Assembly: GCA_937998355.1 (NCBI GenBank)
Contig: CALLDI010000007.1
Coordinates: forward strand, 186,001 to 250,000
Direction: 5' to 3'
Source: an uncultured Eggerthella sp.
Lineage (GTDB): Bacteria; Actinomycetota; Coriobacteriia; Coriobacteriales; Eggerthellaceae
Length of the DNA stretch: 64,000 bases
The position numbers and the translations under genes are program-made. Within the stretch, counting starts at the first letter, position 1, and each line of letters begins with the position of its first letter. Positions 17,202 to 25,829 of this stretch are shown piece after piece. A model generated the notes under the pieces. That model did no database searches, was not told the origin of the DNA, and worked only from the letters and a program-made list of their open reading frames with translations.

Positions 17202-17319
17202 GCCAAACCTCCGCACGAACGAGAGTTGTATTTACATCTGAAGTATACGCTGCTTCAACGAACGCAAGGTTAACTAATTGTAAAAACAAGGTGAAGTGCA
17301 GTGAGGTCCACGACGTGAA

Positions 17320-17429
17320 GGCTGGCAAGGGGGAGGGATTCGCGCCTACAGCTGCTCGCTTACGGTTGACGAAGAGCAGCGACCAACCGCGGCTGCGCAA
17401 GCGGCGCAAACCCCTCCCCCTTGCCAGCC
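17320..17429. repeat. Long-stem inverted repeat upstream of ychF
   Basis: GGCTGGCAAGGGGGAGGG (17320-17337) and CCCTCCCCCTTGCCAGCC (17412-17429) pair perfectly over 18 bases, around a ~74-base loop that has its own smaller inverted repeat (GCTGCTC / GAGCAGC). It fills the gap between the PurF-like gene and ychF. Confidence 0.8.
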
Positions 17430-17535
17430 GACAGTCGTGACCCATCACAGCGTGGTATCATTACCGAGCACACTTTTAACACCAATAGCGAACGCACTTC
17501 AAGCGCTCGCTTCACGATCTAGAGGAGATGGGCTC

Positions 17536-18609
17536 GTGGCGCTTTCCATTGGCATCGTCGGACTTCCTAACGTCGGCAAATCAACCCTGTTCACCGCGCT
17601 CACCAACAAGGGCGGTCTGGCAGCGAACTATCCGTTCGCCACCATTGAACCGAACGTAGGCATCGTGCCCGTGCCCGATGCGCGCATGGACCGTCTCGCC
17701 GAGATCGACGACCCCGATCGCGTCGTGCCTGCCACCGTCGAATTCGTGGATATCGCAGGCCTGGTCGAGGGCGCTTCGCAGGGCGAAGGCCTGGGCAACC
17801 AGTTCCTTGCCAACATTCGCGAGACCGACGCGATCTGCGAGGTCGTACGCTTCTTCTCCGATCCTGATGTCACCCATGTCTCGGGCAAGGTCGACCCGAC
17901 GAGCGACGTCGAGACCATCAAGACCGAGCTCGTGCTGGCAGACCTCGCTACCATCGAGAAGGCGAAGCCACGTCTGGAAAAGGAAGCGAAGCGCGGGGCT
18001 GACGCCAAGAAAAAGCTCGATGCTGTTCTGAAGGTGGAAGCGGGCCTGAACGAAGGCCATCGCGCCCGTACGCTCGATCTGACCGACGAAGAGCGCGATC
18101 TCATCTACGATCTACATCTGCTCACCATGAAGCCGATGCTCTACATCGCTAATGTCGACGAAGACGCGTTGAATGCCGACTTAGCCGAGATCGACGGCGT
18201 CACGCCCGTGCCTATCAGCGCGAAGATCGAAGCCGAGGTAGCTGAGCTTGCCGAGGTCGACCCCGAAGAAGCTGCGAGCTACTTGAGCGATCTCGGACTC
18301 GAGGAGTCTGGCCTGGCGCGCTTGGTGCGCGAGGCTTACAAGCTGCTGGGCCTGCAGAGCTTCTTCACCAGCGGCCCCATGGAAGTGCGCGCATGGACCA
18401 TCCCGATCGGCGCGAAGGCTCCGCAAGCTGCGGGCACCATCCATACCGATTTCGAGCGCGGCTTCATCAAAGCAGAGACCGCCAGCTTCGAGGATTATTC
18501 CCAGTACAACGGCGAAAAGGGCTGCCGCGATGCAGGCCGCCTACGCCAAGAGGGCAAGGACTATGTTGTGCAAGACGGCGATGTCATGCACTTCAAGTTC
18601 AACGTGTAA
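17536..18609 (+). CDS. ychF: Redox-regulated ribosome-binding ATPase YchF
   Basis: 357 residues. The start is GTG 17536, giving MALSIGIVGLPNVGKST, the invariant N-terminus of the family, with AGAGGAG 8-10 bases upstream. G1 is GLPNVGKST, G3 is DIAGLVEGAS, and the G4 position reads NVDED rather than NKxD, as expected for an ATP-preferring Obg-family protein. A coiled-coil insertion (about 130-210) and the C-terminal TGS domain (SGPMEVRAWTIPIGAKAPQAAG to GDVMHFKFNV) are complete. It binds ribosomes and modulates stress responses in other bacteria. Convergent with the next gene. Confidence 0.97.
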   Translation: MALSIGIVGLPNVGKSTLFTALTNKGGLAANYPFATIEPNVGIVPVPDARMDRLAEIDDPDRVVPATVEFVDIAGLVEGASQGEGLGNQFLANIRETDAICEVVRFFSDPDVTHVSGKVDPTSDVETIKTELVLADLATIEKAKPRLEKEAKRGADAKKKLDAVLKVEAGLNEGHRARTLDLTDEERDLIYDLHLLTMKPMLYIANVDEDALNADLAEIDGVTPVPISAKIEAEVAELAEVDPEEAASYLSDLGLEESGLARLVREAYKLLGLQSFFTSGPMEVRAWTIPIGAKAPQAAGTIHTDFERGFIKAETASFEDYSQYNGEKGCRDAGRLRQEGKDYVVQDGDVMHFKFNV

Positions 18610-18667
18610 TTAGCGCTAATGTCGTAGACTCGAGCACCAACAGGCGTTGCTTGATCCGCTTCCCTGC

Positions 18668-20053
18668 CTATCCACTCATCCATCCTGAGATGATGGGCGC
18701 CCAGCCAGATACGAGCACGACGATGATGAGCACCGGAACGCCGACCTTCATCCAATAGTAGAGCGCTTTCGGAAAATGCAGACCGTTGCCCGTATTCGCC
18801 TCGCGCAGGAAGTTATCCCATCCCCACCCGCGTTTGCTGACGCAGAACATCGTGAACACGAGCGAGCCGATGATGAGCAGGTTGTTCGACACCAGGAAAT
18901 CCTCGATAGCCTGGATGTTGCCGATGCCGGGAAGTTCGACGCCTGACCACACGTTGAATCCGAGCGCGCAGGGCAGCGAGAGCAGCGGGATCAGCACGAC
19001 GTTCACTGCGACCGCTTTGTTGCGACTCAAGTTCCACTGGTCCATCCAAAAGCTGATGATGGCCTCGAACACCGCGATGAGCGTTGAGACGGCCGCGAAG
19101 CTCATGAATACGAAGAAGAGCGTGGCGAACAAGCCGCCCATCCACATTTGCGAGAAGACCGCTGGCAATGTGACGAACACGAGGCTGGGGCCCGAATCAG
19201 GTGCGACACCGAACGCGAAACATGCGGGAAAGATGATGAGGCCCGTCGCGAGCGCAACGAACGTGTCGAGGCCAGCGATACGCACCGCTTCGCCGGCGAG
19301 CGCGAAATCCTTATTGATGTAGCTGCCGAAGATCTCCATGGAACCCAGGCCGATCGAGAGCGTGAAGAACGCCTGCCCCAGCGCCGCGAACACCGCATCC
19401 GCGAAATGCGCGCCGTCACCGAAGAGCTTCGCGAAGTCGGGATACAGATAGAACGCGATGCCTTCAGCCGCGCCCTCGAGCGTGACCGCGCGCACGACGA
19501 GCACAGCAATGAGGATGAGCAAGCAAACCATCAGCACTTTCGTGACGCGTTCGATGCCCTTTTGAAGGCCGAGGTGGCACACGAACAGCGCGATCCCGCA
19601 TGCGACCAACATCCACAACACGATCGCCACCGGATCAGCGAGCGTACTCGCGAATAGATCGCTCATGGCAGCGGTGTCCATGTTCGAAAGATCAGCCGTC
19701 GCCATCTTCGGGATATACGAGAGCATCCAGCCGGCCACCGTGGTGTAGAACATCATGAGCAGGTATGACCCTGCAAGACCGACCCACTTGAAGCGATGCC
19801 ATTTCGAACCCTTGGGTTCGAGGCGGTCGAAAGCACGCGCGATCGAACGCTGGCTTGCACGGCCGACCGCTAGCTCGACGACCAGGATCGGAATGCCGAG
19901 GATCGCCAGGAAGAGCAAGTAGAGCAGCACGAACGCCGCACCGCCGTATTCGCCGACGATGTAGGGGAAACGCCACACGTTGCCCAGCCCCACCGCACAA
20001 CCTGCGCTGATGAGGATGAACCCGAGTCGTGATCTGAACTGCTCGCGCGGCAT
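18668..20053 (-). CDS. Sodium-dependent (SNF/NSS family) amino-acid or amine symporter
   Basis: About 461 residues from ATG 20053 (MPREQFRSR); a TTG at 20083 is a possible alternative and neither has a well-placed ribosome site. TM1 carries the family signature GCAVGLGNVWRFPY, with GGAAFVLLYL in TM2 and about twelve membrane segments overall. NSS proteins import amino acids or amines with sodium. The substrate is not predictable. A second member is encoded at 54674-56056. Confidence 0.93.
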   Translation of the reverse strand: MPREQFRSRLGFILISAGCAVGLGNVWRFPYIVGEYGGAAFVLLYLLFLAILGIPILVVELAVGRASQRSIARAFDRLEPKGSKWHRFKWVGLAGSYLLMMFYTTVAGWMLSYIPKMATADLSNMDTAAMSDLFASTLADPVAIVLWMLVACGIALFVCHLGLQKGIERVTKVLMVCLLILIAVLVVRAVTLEGAAEGIAFYLYPDFAKLFGDGAHFADAVFAALGQAFFTLSIGLGSMEIFGSYINKDFALAGEAVRIAGLDTFVALATGLIIFPACFAFGVAPDSGPSLVFVTLPAVFSQMWMGGLFATLFFVFMSFAAVSTLIAVFEAIISFWMDQWNLSRNKAVAVNVVLIPLLSLPCALGFNVWSGVELPGIGNIQAIEDFLVSNNLLIIGSLVFTMFCVSKRGWGWDNFLREANTGNGLHFPKALYYWMKVGVPVLIIVVLVSGWAPIISGWMSG

Positions 20054-20144
20054 GGCCTGTTCGTTTGTTTCCTTTCTCTTCAAGATTAATGTTAGACATC
20101 ATTCCTCGCGCAGCTTTTGCCAAGCGCCGCTTGATACCTGATGG

Positions 20145-20173
20145 TTGTTTTTTTGCCTGTTTGTCGGTATACT
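20145..20173 (+). promoter_or_regulatory. Promoter of tRNA-Thr
   Basis: A -35 of TTGTTT (20145-20150) and a -10 of TATACT (20168-20173) are spaced by 17 bases, with the mature tRNA starting 40 bases after the -10. Confidence 0.6.
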
Positions 20174-20212
20174 TCAAAGCTGCTTCGAGGTTCTTCTTGG
20201 AACCATGAACGC

Positions 20213-20288
20213 GCCAACGTGGCTCAGCTGGTAGAGCAGCTCACTCGTAATGAGCAGGTCGCGGGTTCGAGTCCCGCCGTTGGCTCCA
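20213..20288 (+). tRNA. tRNA-Thr (anticodon CGT), CCA encoded
   Basis: A 76-base cloverleaf can be drawn: acceptor arms GCCAACG / CGTTGGC, D arm GCTC...GAGC, anticodon stem GCTCA / TGAGC with loop CTCGTAA, T arm GCGGG TTCGAGT CCCGC, discriminator T and encoded CCA. The anticodon CGT reads ACG (threonine). Confidence 0.97.
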
Positions 20289-20298
20289 TTCGATTGCG

Positions 20299-20336
20299 AG
20301 GTCAGATGTGTTTCGCGCACATCTGACCTTTCTCGT
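20299..20336 (+). terminator. Terminator of tRNA-Thr
   Basis: AGGTCAGATGTG and CACATCTGACCT form a perfect 12-bp stem around a seven-base loop, followed by TTCTCGTTT, eleven bases past the tRNA. Confidence 0.9.
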
Positions 20337-20479
20337 TTCAGTCCTCAAAACATTCTGTGTAAGCCCTTGCACCGAATACCTCGCACACGCTTGCGACTGC
20401 GTCTTACGTCTCCCTTACAAACGTGAAGATTTCGCGCGAAACGCCTGCCCTTTCCCTACTTTCGCTAGGATAGAAGCCT

Positions 20480-22216
20480 ATGAGCAACTTCGCTTATGAC
20501 ATACAACTTGGGTTTCTCGCATTCCCCCTGGTGGCGATCATATTGGCGATGCCCTACGCGCTCTACCAGTACCGTCGATTCGGTGCTATCTCCGTTTGGA
20601 AGACCTTCGTCGTCTTCACCTTCATCTTGTATTGCATGTGCGCGGTCTCGCTGATCGTTTTCCCACTACCAAAGGATCCGAGTCACATCGTCGAGATAGC
20701 GCAAACGCCGCAGCTTCAGCCGTTCCATGTTCTCGAGCAAATCCGCGAAACGACCGATTTCAGCCTCGCCGACCGCAGCACCTGGGGGCCGACGCTCAAA
20801 GCGCAAGCTGTATATGAGGCGATCTTCAATGTCATGCTGACCATGCCCCTGGGCGCTTACCTCTGCTATCTTTTCCGCTGTCGCTGGTGGCAAACGCTGC
20901 TCATCGGCCTGGCTACAACGCTCATGTTCGAGACCTCACAGTTGACCGCGCTCTTCGGCATCTACGATCACCCTTATCGCCTCTTCGACGTAGACGACCT
21001 CATCCTCAACACCACGGGCACGATGCTCGGCTTCTGGCTGATGATCCCGCTTTCTTGGGCGCTCCCCAGCATGACCGAGGTGAACGAACGCTCGATCGAA
21101 CGTGGGGCGAGTCGCGTTACCCTCACACGTCGACTGATCGCTGTCGTCGTAGACCTTACGATTCTCGTTGCGATCTTCGCGATCGCCTGGATCCTGCTCA
21201 GCCCGACCGATGCTCAGATCGCGAAGGCGCTCGCTATCGATCCGTCGCGCTCAGGCGCGAAAACGCTCGCCTTCCGCTTCGTCGGCGGCATCATGGCTGA
21301 TCCCATGACCGCGATCCTGATCTTGCTCGGCATTGGCGCAATACTGTTCGCCGCTGTTCCCATGGCAACGAAGGGTCGCACGATCGGAAAAGCTATCGTC
21401 GGCATTCGCATCGTGAAGGCCAATGGCCAGGACGCACCTGCGCTCGCGTACTGGATGCGCTATCTCGCTTCTGCTCTGTTCTGCTTGATCCCTGTCGCGG
21501 TAGTTCTGCTCGCTCCTGAAGAGATCGAAGGAGCGAGCAGTGGCATTCTCTTCCAGATCGTGGGACTTGTTGTTGTGGTGTGGTTGCTCACGATAGTCGG
21601 CCGCGTGATCGGCTCGTTCTCGGGTTACCCTTATGTGTCGCTCGCCGAGGTCGTCTCGGGAACACGCTTAGCGCCGTCGAAACAGCCCGCCAACAGCGCT
21701 TCTCAGCAAGGCGCAGCCCGATCCGAACGCTCGACCAATCAGCGCGACGACCAGAATGGACAACAGGCGGACCGGCAGGCCGAAGATCTGCGGGCCGCTC
21801 TTGCCGACGATCAACCTGGCAATACCGTTCTCTTTGGGGAACAGGGAGGCCCATCGGCATCTCGTGAAGCGCGCAGCGCACAACCTGCCACCAACGTACG
21901 AGTTTCGCACACGCCCACAAATGATGATGACTATGGCAAGCAAGCCGCCCTCGATAGCCTGCTCGCAGTGAACTACGACGAGCAACACCCCGTCGGCAAC
22001 GCATCGGCCGACCGCGCACCAACGCAGATCATCTCAAGCTCGGAAGCCCCTACACAAATGATCTCTGGTCAGTCAATGCAAGAAACACCAACCCAGCTGA
22101 TCAGCGACAACGCCGTGGACAAAACTGAACTTATCTCGGATCCTGAATCGCAGCGCAAGATCCGTCGCGACCAACGTCCCGATGCCGGCGGCACTCGAGT
22201 CTTCAAGAAGCAATAG
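20480..22216 (+). CDS. VanZ-RDD membrane fusion protein with repeat-bearing cytosolic tail
   Basis: 578 residues in three parts. About 1-190 is a VanZ-like domain with four to five membrane helices, ending in the typical FETSQLTALFGIYDHPYR, FDVDDLILNTTGT signature. About 205-390 is an RDD domain (RRLIAVVVDL, KGRTIGKAIVGIRIVKANG, YWMRYL). The remaining ~185 residues are hydrophilic and low in complexity (Gln/Ser/Asp-rich) and end with four spaced short motifs, PTQIIS, PTQMIS, PTQLIS and KTELIS. VanZ relatives are linked to glycopeptide resistance or cell-envelope maintenance; RDD function is unclear. The tail motifs resemble phospho-threonine sites read by FHA domains, which is inference only. 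It follows tRNA-Thr by 190 bases. Confidence 0.9.
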   Translation: MSNFAYDIQLGFLAFPLVAIILAMPYALYQYRRFGAISVWKTFVVFTFILYCMCAVSLIVFPLPKDPSHIVEIAQTPQLQPFHVLEQIRETTDFSLADRSTWGPTLKAQAVYEAIFNVMLTMPLGAYLCYLFRCRWWQTLLIGLATTLMFETSQLTALFGIYDHPYRLFDVDDLILNTTGTMLGFWLMIPLSWALPSMTEVNERSIERGASRVTLTRRLIAVVVDLTILVAIFAIAWILLSPTDAQIAKALAIDPSRSGAKTLAFRFVGGIMADPMTAILILLGIGAILFAAVPMATKGRTIGKAIVGIRIVKANGQDAPALAYWMRYLASALFCLIPVAVVLLAPEEIEGASSGILFQIVGLVVVVWLLTIVGRVIGSFSGYPYVSLAEVVSGTRLAPSKQPANSASQQGAARSERSTNQRDDQNGQQADRQAEDLRAALADDQPGNTVLFGEQGGPSASREARSAQPATNVRVSHTPTNDDDYGKQAALDSLLAVNYDEQHPVGNASADRAPTQIISSSEAPTQMISGQSMQETPTQLISDNAVDKTELISDPESQRKIRRDQRPDAGGTRVFKKQ

Positions 22217-22307
22217 AGCCAGGAAACATTCTCGTATCGACCTCTCGTCACCTCGTATCAGACAGAATACATGCCTTACAATGGGAGCAACATGAAGGGG
22301 GATCATC

Positions 22308-22742
22308 ATGGCAGTTAAAGTTCCACTGAAGGTTGGCGACAAGCAGTCGTTCACTAAGACCATTTCCGAATCGGATGTCTATCAATTCGCAGGGATCACG
22401 GGCGATTTCAGCCCGTTTCATATCAACGAGGAATACATGAAGGGTACGCAGTATGGCACGCGCATCGCTCATGGCGTGCTGACCTTTGCACTCTCGAGCA
22501 CTGCGTCAACACTGATCCATCAGCCTTACGACGATGAATGTCCTGTTGCATCCTACGGCTACGATCACGTGCGCTTCACGGCACCCGTCTATTTCGGGGA
22601 TACCATCACCTGCAATTATGAAGTGATCTCAGTCGACGAAGAAACTGGCAAGACCGTTGCCAAAGTTGAAATCGTCAAACAAGACAACACCGTCGTCTGT
22701 GTCGCAGAACATATCCTGAAATTCCTCAAATTTACCGAATAA
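22308..22742 (+). CDS. MaoC-like (R)-specific enoyl-CoA hydratase
   Basis: 144 residues, a single hot-dog domain. The hydratase-2 catalytic motif is present as FAGITGDFSPFHINEEYM, with the Asp-x4-His pair, and the following helix GTRIAHGVLTFAL. Such enzymes hydrate trans-2-enoyl-CoA to (R)-3-hydroxyacyl-CoA. The organism also encodes an acyl-CoA ligase and a CoA-transferase at 4-7 kb, which may supply CoA esters, though they are far apart. A clear AAGGGGGATC lies before the ATG. Confidence 0.93.
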   Translation: MAVKVPLKVGDKQSFTKTISESDVYQFAGITGDFSPFHINEEYMKGTQYGTRIAHGVLTFALSSTASTLIHQPYDDECPVASYGYDHVRFTAPVYFGDTITCNYEVISVDEETGKTVAKVEIVKQDNTVVCVAEHILKFLKFTE

Positions 22743-23111
22743 CAGCCCTGTAAACGATCGCCGAATTTCATACGCTTTTTCACTGGCATGATGCCCTGCA
22801 ATAGGTCTGCTGCACTCATGGGACTTAACCCTGTTTCTGCGCGGTGCTATAATCGCTGCATGGAGACGACATGACGATGATGCAGCGTGCCGTGTACGCT
22901 CGTCGCTCTTGGAGCCAACATCGCCGAGCGAATGTGCTGCCGTAGCCATGCTGCGCTCGTGCGCCAGCTTCAACAGGCACCGCGAAGAAAAAGGGCGCGA
23001 GCCAACCTTGAGCTCAAGCGGACGCCGCACAAAGATGCCGTCTTCAACGATCACATATTGCAGCTAACAGCGCATTTCTCGATTTCAGGCCTACGTCGAA
23101 AGGAAGAGAAG
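22743..23111. other. Non-coding interval upstream of the surface protein gene
   Basis: Beyond the promoter at 22825-22853 it holds about 250 bases of leader. In-frame codons exist from 22887, but their product (Arg/Cys-rich, no domain) does not look real and precedes a proper signal peptide. No stable terminator or riboswitch was recognised. Confidence 0.5.
22825..22853 (+). promoter_or_regulatory. Extended -10 promoter for the BspA-like gene
   Basis: A -35 of TTAACC and a -10 of TATAAT preceded by TGC (extended -10) are spaced by 17 bases. Transcription would start near 22860, leaving a leader of about 250 bases before the TTG start codon at 23112. Confidence 0.7.
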
Positions 23112-25313
23112 TTGAAGACGACAGCTCGCTCTATCGCATCCCGCCATCCCCTCAATCTTTTCAGGTCGATCGTCGCCATCGCAGCCGCGATCGGGCTCGC
23201 GCTCCTCTTGAACAGCGCCTCTCTTTCCCCCGCATGGGCAGACAACAGTGACGACCAGTCCTCGAACACAACTACCTCCCTCGGCGCAGCCGCCGATTGG
23301 CAATCCGTCGGCACCTGCGAATGGATGATAGACGATCAGCGCCTCATCATTCGTCCAGCCAATGGCTCCTCCTCAGGTGAGCTGCCTAGCAGCAGCGCGT
23401 GGCCTTGGGCAGACCAAACGTTCACCGTCGCTGAATTCCAGGGAAGTATCAAGGCAGGAGAACGACTCGATTACCTATTCCGCGGCGCCACCAGTCTCAC
23501 CAGCATCGAAGGTCTCACGAATCTTGACACCTCTGCAGTAAAAGACATGTCTTCCATGTTCGCGGACTGCAGCGGCCTGACCACGCTCGACCTTCCAAGC
23601 CTCAACACTTCCAACGTTACCGACATGTCCTCGATGTTCGCAGGATGCACGAGCCTCACCTCGCTCGATCTGTCGAACTTCAATACATCTCGCACCACCG
23701 ACATGATGAATCTCTTCCATGATTGCAGCAGCTTGACCTCGCTCGATCTTTCCAACCTCGATACGAGCAACGTCCGAGATATGGCAGCGATGTTCGCAGG
23801 ATGCAGCAGCTTGACCTCACTCGACGTCTCCCCTCTCAACACGAGCAGCACGACCGACATGACCGCACTGTTCGCGGGGTGTACGGGGCTGACATCACTC
23901 GATCTTTCCTCCCTGAATACATCAGCCGCGACCAACATGTCAGGCATGTTCTATAAGTGCACGGCTCTGAAGTCGGTGAATCTCGCGAACTTCGACACCG
24001 CCCACGTTACGGACATGTCCCTTATGTTCGCCAATTGCGAAGCACTCGTCGCGCTCGATCTTTCGAGCTTCGATACCTCGAACGTCACCATGATGGCGCT
24101 CATGTTCTGGGAGCCGACTGGCCTCGAAAAGATAACCGTCGGAACGAAGTTCACTTGCCAAAAGGAGCTTCCGAACGAAACGTGGTTCAACGATCGCAAA
24201 CAGGCTTTCACCAACGAGAGCATTCCTACAGGCGTCGCCGCGACCTATGCGACCTCATTGAAACAGCTCGGAGTTTCTGCCATCTCCATCGATCAAGCAA
24301 CAGCGAAGGTCGAGAAGCAGAAATACACGGGCAAAGCACTCACGCCTAAGCCCGTCATCACATACGGCTCCATCACCCTCGAAGAGGGAGCAGATTACAC
24401 TCTTAGTTACAAGAACAACACGAATCCTGGCTATGCGACGATCACGATTCGCGGCATCGTTAATTTTAGCGGATCGCAAGAAATCAAGTTCCTTATCGAA
24501 AAAGCGGAGCAGACCAAACCAAGCACTCCAACGACCAGCACTCCCTCGACCGAGAGCAAACCCAACACCCCCTCGGGAACGATCACCAATAAACCTACCT
24601 CGACCAGCCCAGTCGTAGCGACGGGCACCTGGAAGAAGAGCAAGGGCAAATGGTGGTTCGCTTACGATTCGAAGACGAAGGCTGCGCAGAACGGGAAGTC
24701 CTACCCTGCTAACGAGTGGGTGAAGATCGGCGGCAAGCTCTATCATTTCGATAGTGCGGGCTGGATGAACGTGAACTGGCTGAAGCTCGATGGCAAATGG
24801 TATTGGCTCGGTTCCGATGGTGCGATGAAGACCGGCTGGAAGAAGGTCAAGAACACGTGGTACTACATGGCCAGCAATGGCGTGATGCAGACCGGCAAGA
24901 AGACCATCTCAGGTCAGACGTACTACCTCAACCCCACATCCGGAGCGATGAAGACCGGCTGGAATCGTGAATCGAACGGTTGGTATTACTACAAGTCCTC
25001 CGGCGCTATGGCGAAGGGTTGGCAGAAGGTGAAGGGCAAGTGGTATTACCTCAACCCGACCGATGGTGTCATGAAGACCGGTTTCTATGACGTGAGCGGC
25101 AAGCGCTACTATTCCAATGCTTCTGGTGCCATGAAGACCGGTTGGCAAAAAGTGAACAACAGATGGTATTACTTCGACAAGTCTGGCGCGATGCAACGCA
25201 CCAAATGGGTAGGTAACTACTACGTTGGAGCTGATGGCGTGATGGCCACCAATACGTGGATCGGCAAATACCATGTCAATTCGAGTGGCAAATGGGACAG
25301 AACGAAAGCATAA
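23112..25313 (+). CDS. Secreted BspA-type leucine-rich repeat protein with cell-wall-binding repeats
   Basis: 733 residues from TTG 23112, chosen because AAAGGAAGAG lies just upstream and a signal peptide follows (basic start, hydrophobic AIAAAIGLALLL, cleavage after SPAWA at 43). After a short N-domain, eight units of 24 residues with the DUF285 consensus NTSNVTDMSSMFAGCTSLTS occupy about 138-340. A beta-rich segment (about 390-480; YTGKALTPKPVITYG) is followed by a Ser/Thr/Pro linker and a tail (about 505-733) of aromatic repeats of the CW-binding/choline-binding type (GWQKVKGKWYYLNP, GAMKTGW). It is probably attached noncovalently to the wall and may bind host matrix, as BspA of Tannerella does. 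There is no LPxTG motif. Confidence 0.95.
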   Translation: MKTTARSIASRHPLNLFRSIVAIAAAIGLALLLNSASLSPAWADNSDDQSSNTTTSLGAAADWQSVGTCEWMIDDQRLIIRPANGSSSGELPSSSAWPWADQTFTVAEFQGSIKAGERLDYLFRGATSLTSIEGLTNLDTSAVKDMSSMFADCSGLTTLDLPSLNTSNVTDMSSMFAGCTSLTSLDLSNFNTSRTTDMMNLFHDCSSLTSLDLSNLDTSNVRDMAAMFAGCSSLTSLDVSPLNTSSTTDMTALFAGCTGLTSLDLSSLNTSAATNMSGMFYKCTALKSVNLANFDTAHVTDMSLMFANCEALVALDLSSFDTSNVTMMALMFWEPTGLEKITVGTKFTCQKELPNETWFNDRKQAFTNESIPTGVAATYATSLKQLGVSAISIDQATAKVEKQKYTGKALTPKPVITYGSITLEEGADYTLSYKNNTNPGYATITIRGIVNFSGSQEIKFLIEKAEQTKPSTPTTSTPSTESKPNTPSGTITNKPTSTSPVVATGTWKKSKGKWWFAYDSKTKAAQNGKSYPANEWVKIGGKLYHFDSAGWMNVNWLKLDGKWYWLGSDGAMKTGWKKVKNTWYYMASNGVMQTGKKTISGQTYYLNPTSGAMKTGWNRESNGWYYYKSSGAMAKGWQKVKGKWYYLNPTDGVMKTGFYDVSGKRYYSNASGAMKTGWQKVNNRWYYFDKSGAMQRTKWVGNYYVGADGVMATNTWIGKYHVNSSGKWDRTKA

Positions 25314-25369
25314 TTCTCTTTGGAATTCAGGCCGAACTTCCCTCTCAAAAAAAGATTTGCGCCTACTCG

Positions 25370-25410
25370 CCCTGATGTCGAATCAACACTTCGACATCAG
25401 GGTTCGTTTT
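25370..25410 (+). terminator. Terminator of the BspA-like gene
   Basis: CCCTGATGTCGAA and TTCGACATCAGGG form a perfect 13-bp stem with a seven-base loop, followed by TTCGTTTT, 56 bases after the stop codon. Confidence 0.92.
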
Positions 25411-25475
25411 AAGTACAGTTTCACCTTACTCATGCGAATTAAGCATATGATCTGCTTAATCTTTCATCCTGTTAT

Positions 25476-25829
25476 CTACGAGAAGATGCTGTATATAGCT
25501 ATTCCTAAAATGATCAATGCTAGAGCAAAAACTTTTTTAGCACTGATCTTTTCTTTAAAAATCGCGACACCAAATATGGTTACATAAACATAGCTTGTTG
25601 CGGCTAAAACAGGTCCTAAAGACAATGGAATGACTGTATATGCAATAACGGTCATGAGCGTAGAGATAACGAACAGCGTATACGCCAAAACAACAGAAAC
25701 ATTCAGATACTCAGCAACGACTGATCCATGCTTCTTCATTGCTTCTTTTTTCAGAAGAACCTGAGACACAGCAGCGATGAACGTGCCGAAAAGCATAATA
25801 CCCGAGTACAGTAAGAGAGACTCATTCAT
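25476..25829 (-). CDS. SMR/DMT-type small membrane protein, likely lipid-linked sugar flippase subunit
   Basis: 117 residues with four hydrophobic helices (LLLYSGIMLFGTFIAAVSQVLL, VVLAYTLFVIST, LGPVLAATSYVYVTIFG, VFALALIILGIAIY). It resembles ArnE/ArnF and EmrE in size and in the fourth-helix pattern FKEKIS-KK. Its start overlaps the stop of the next upstream small membrane gene by eight bases, so the two are made together and may form an antiparallel or heterodimeric pair. In ArnE/F and GtrA systems such pairs move undecaprenyl-phosphate sugars to the outer face. Multidrug efflux is an alternative but less likely next to glycosyltransferases. Confidence 0.85.
   Translation of the reverse strand: MNESLLLYSGIMLFGTFIAAVSQVLLKKEAMKKHGSVVAEYLNVSVVLAYTLFVISTLMTVIAYTVIPLSLGPVLAATSYVYVTIFGVAIFKEKISAKKVFALALIILGIAIYSIFS

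Noticed and set aside
15729..17273. A plus-strand open frame of 514 codons opposite the PurF-like gene
   Set aside because: Antisense shadow of a well-supported gene; no ribosome site and no domain.
22887..23111. N-terminal extension of the BspA-like protein
   Set aside because: It would bury the signal peptide 75 residues inside the protein; TTG 23112 has a strong ribosome site directly upstream.
23520..24140. Regular 72-base repeats that might be read as a CRISPR array
   Set aside because: They are imperfect in-frame repeats coding for the DUF285 units of the surface protein; no spacers and no cas genes.
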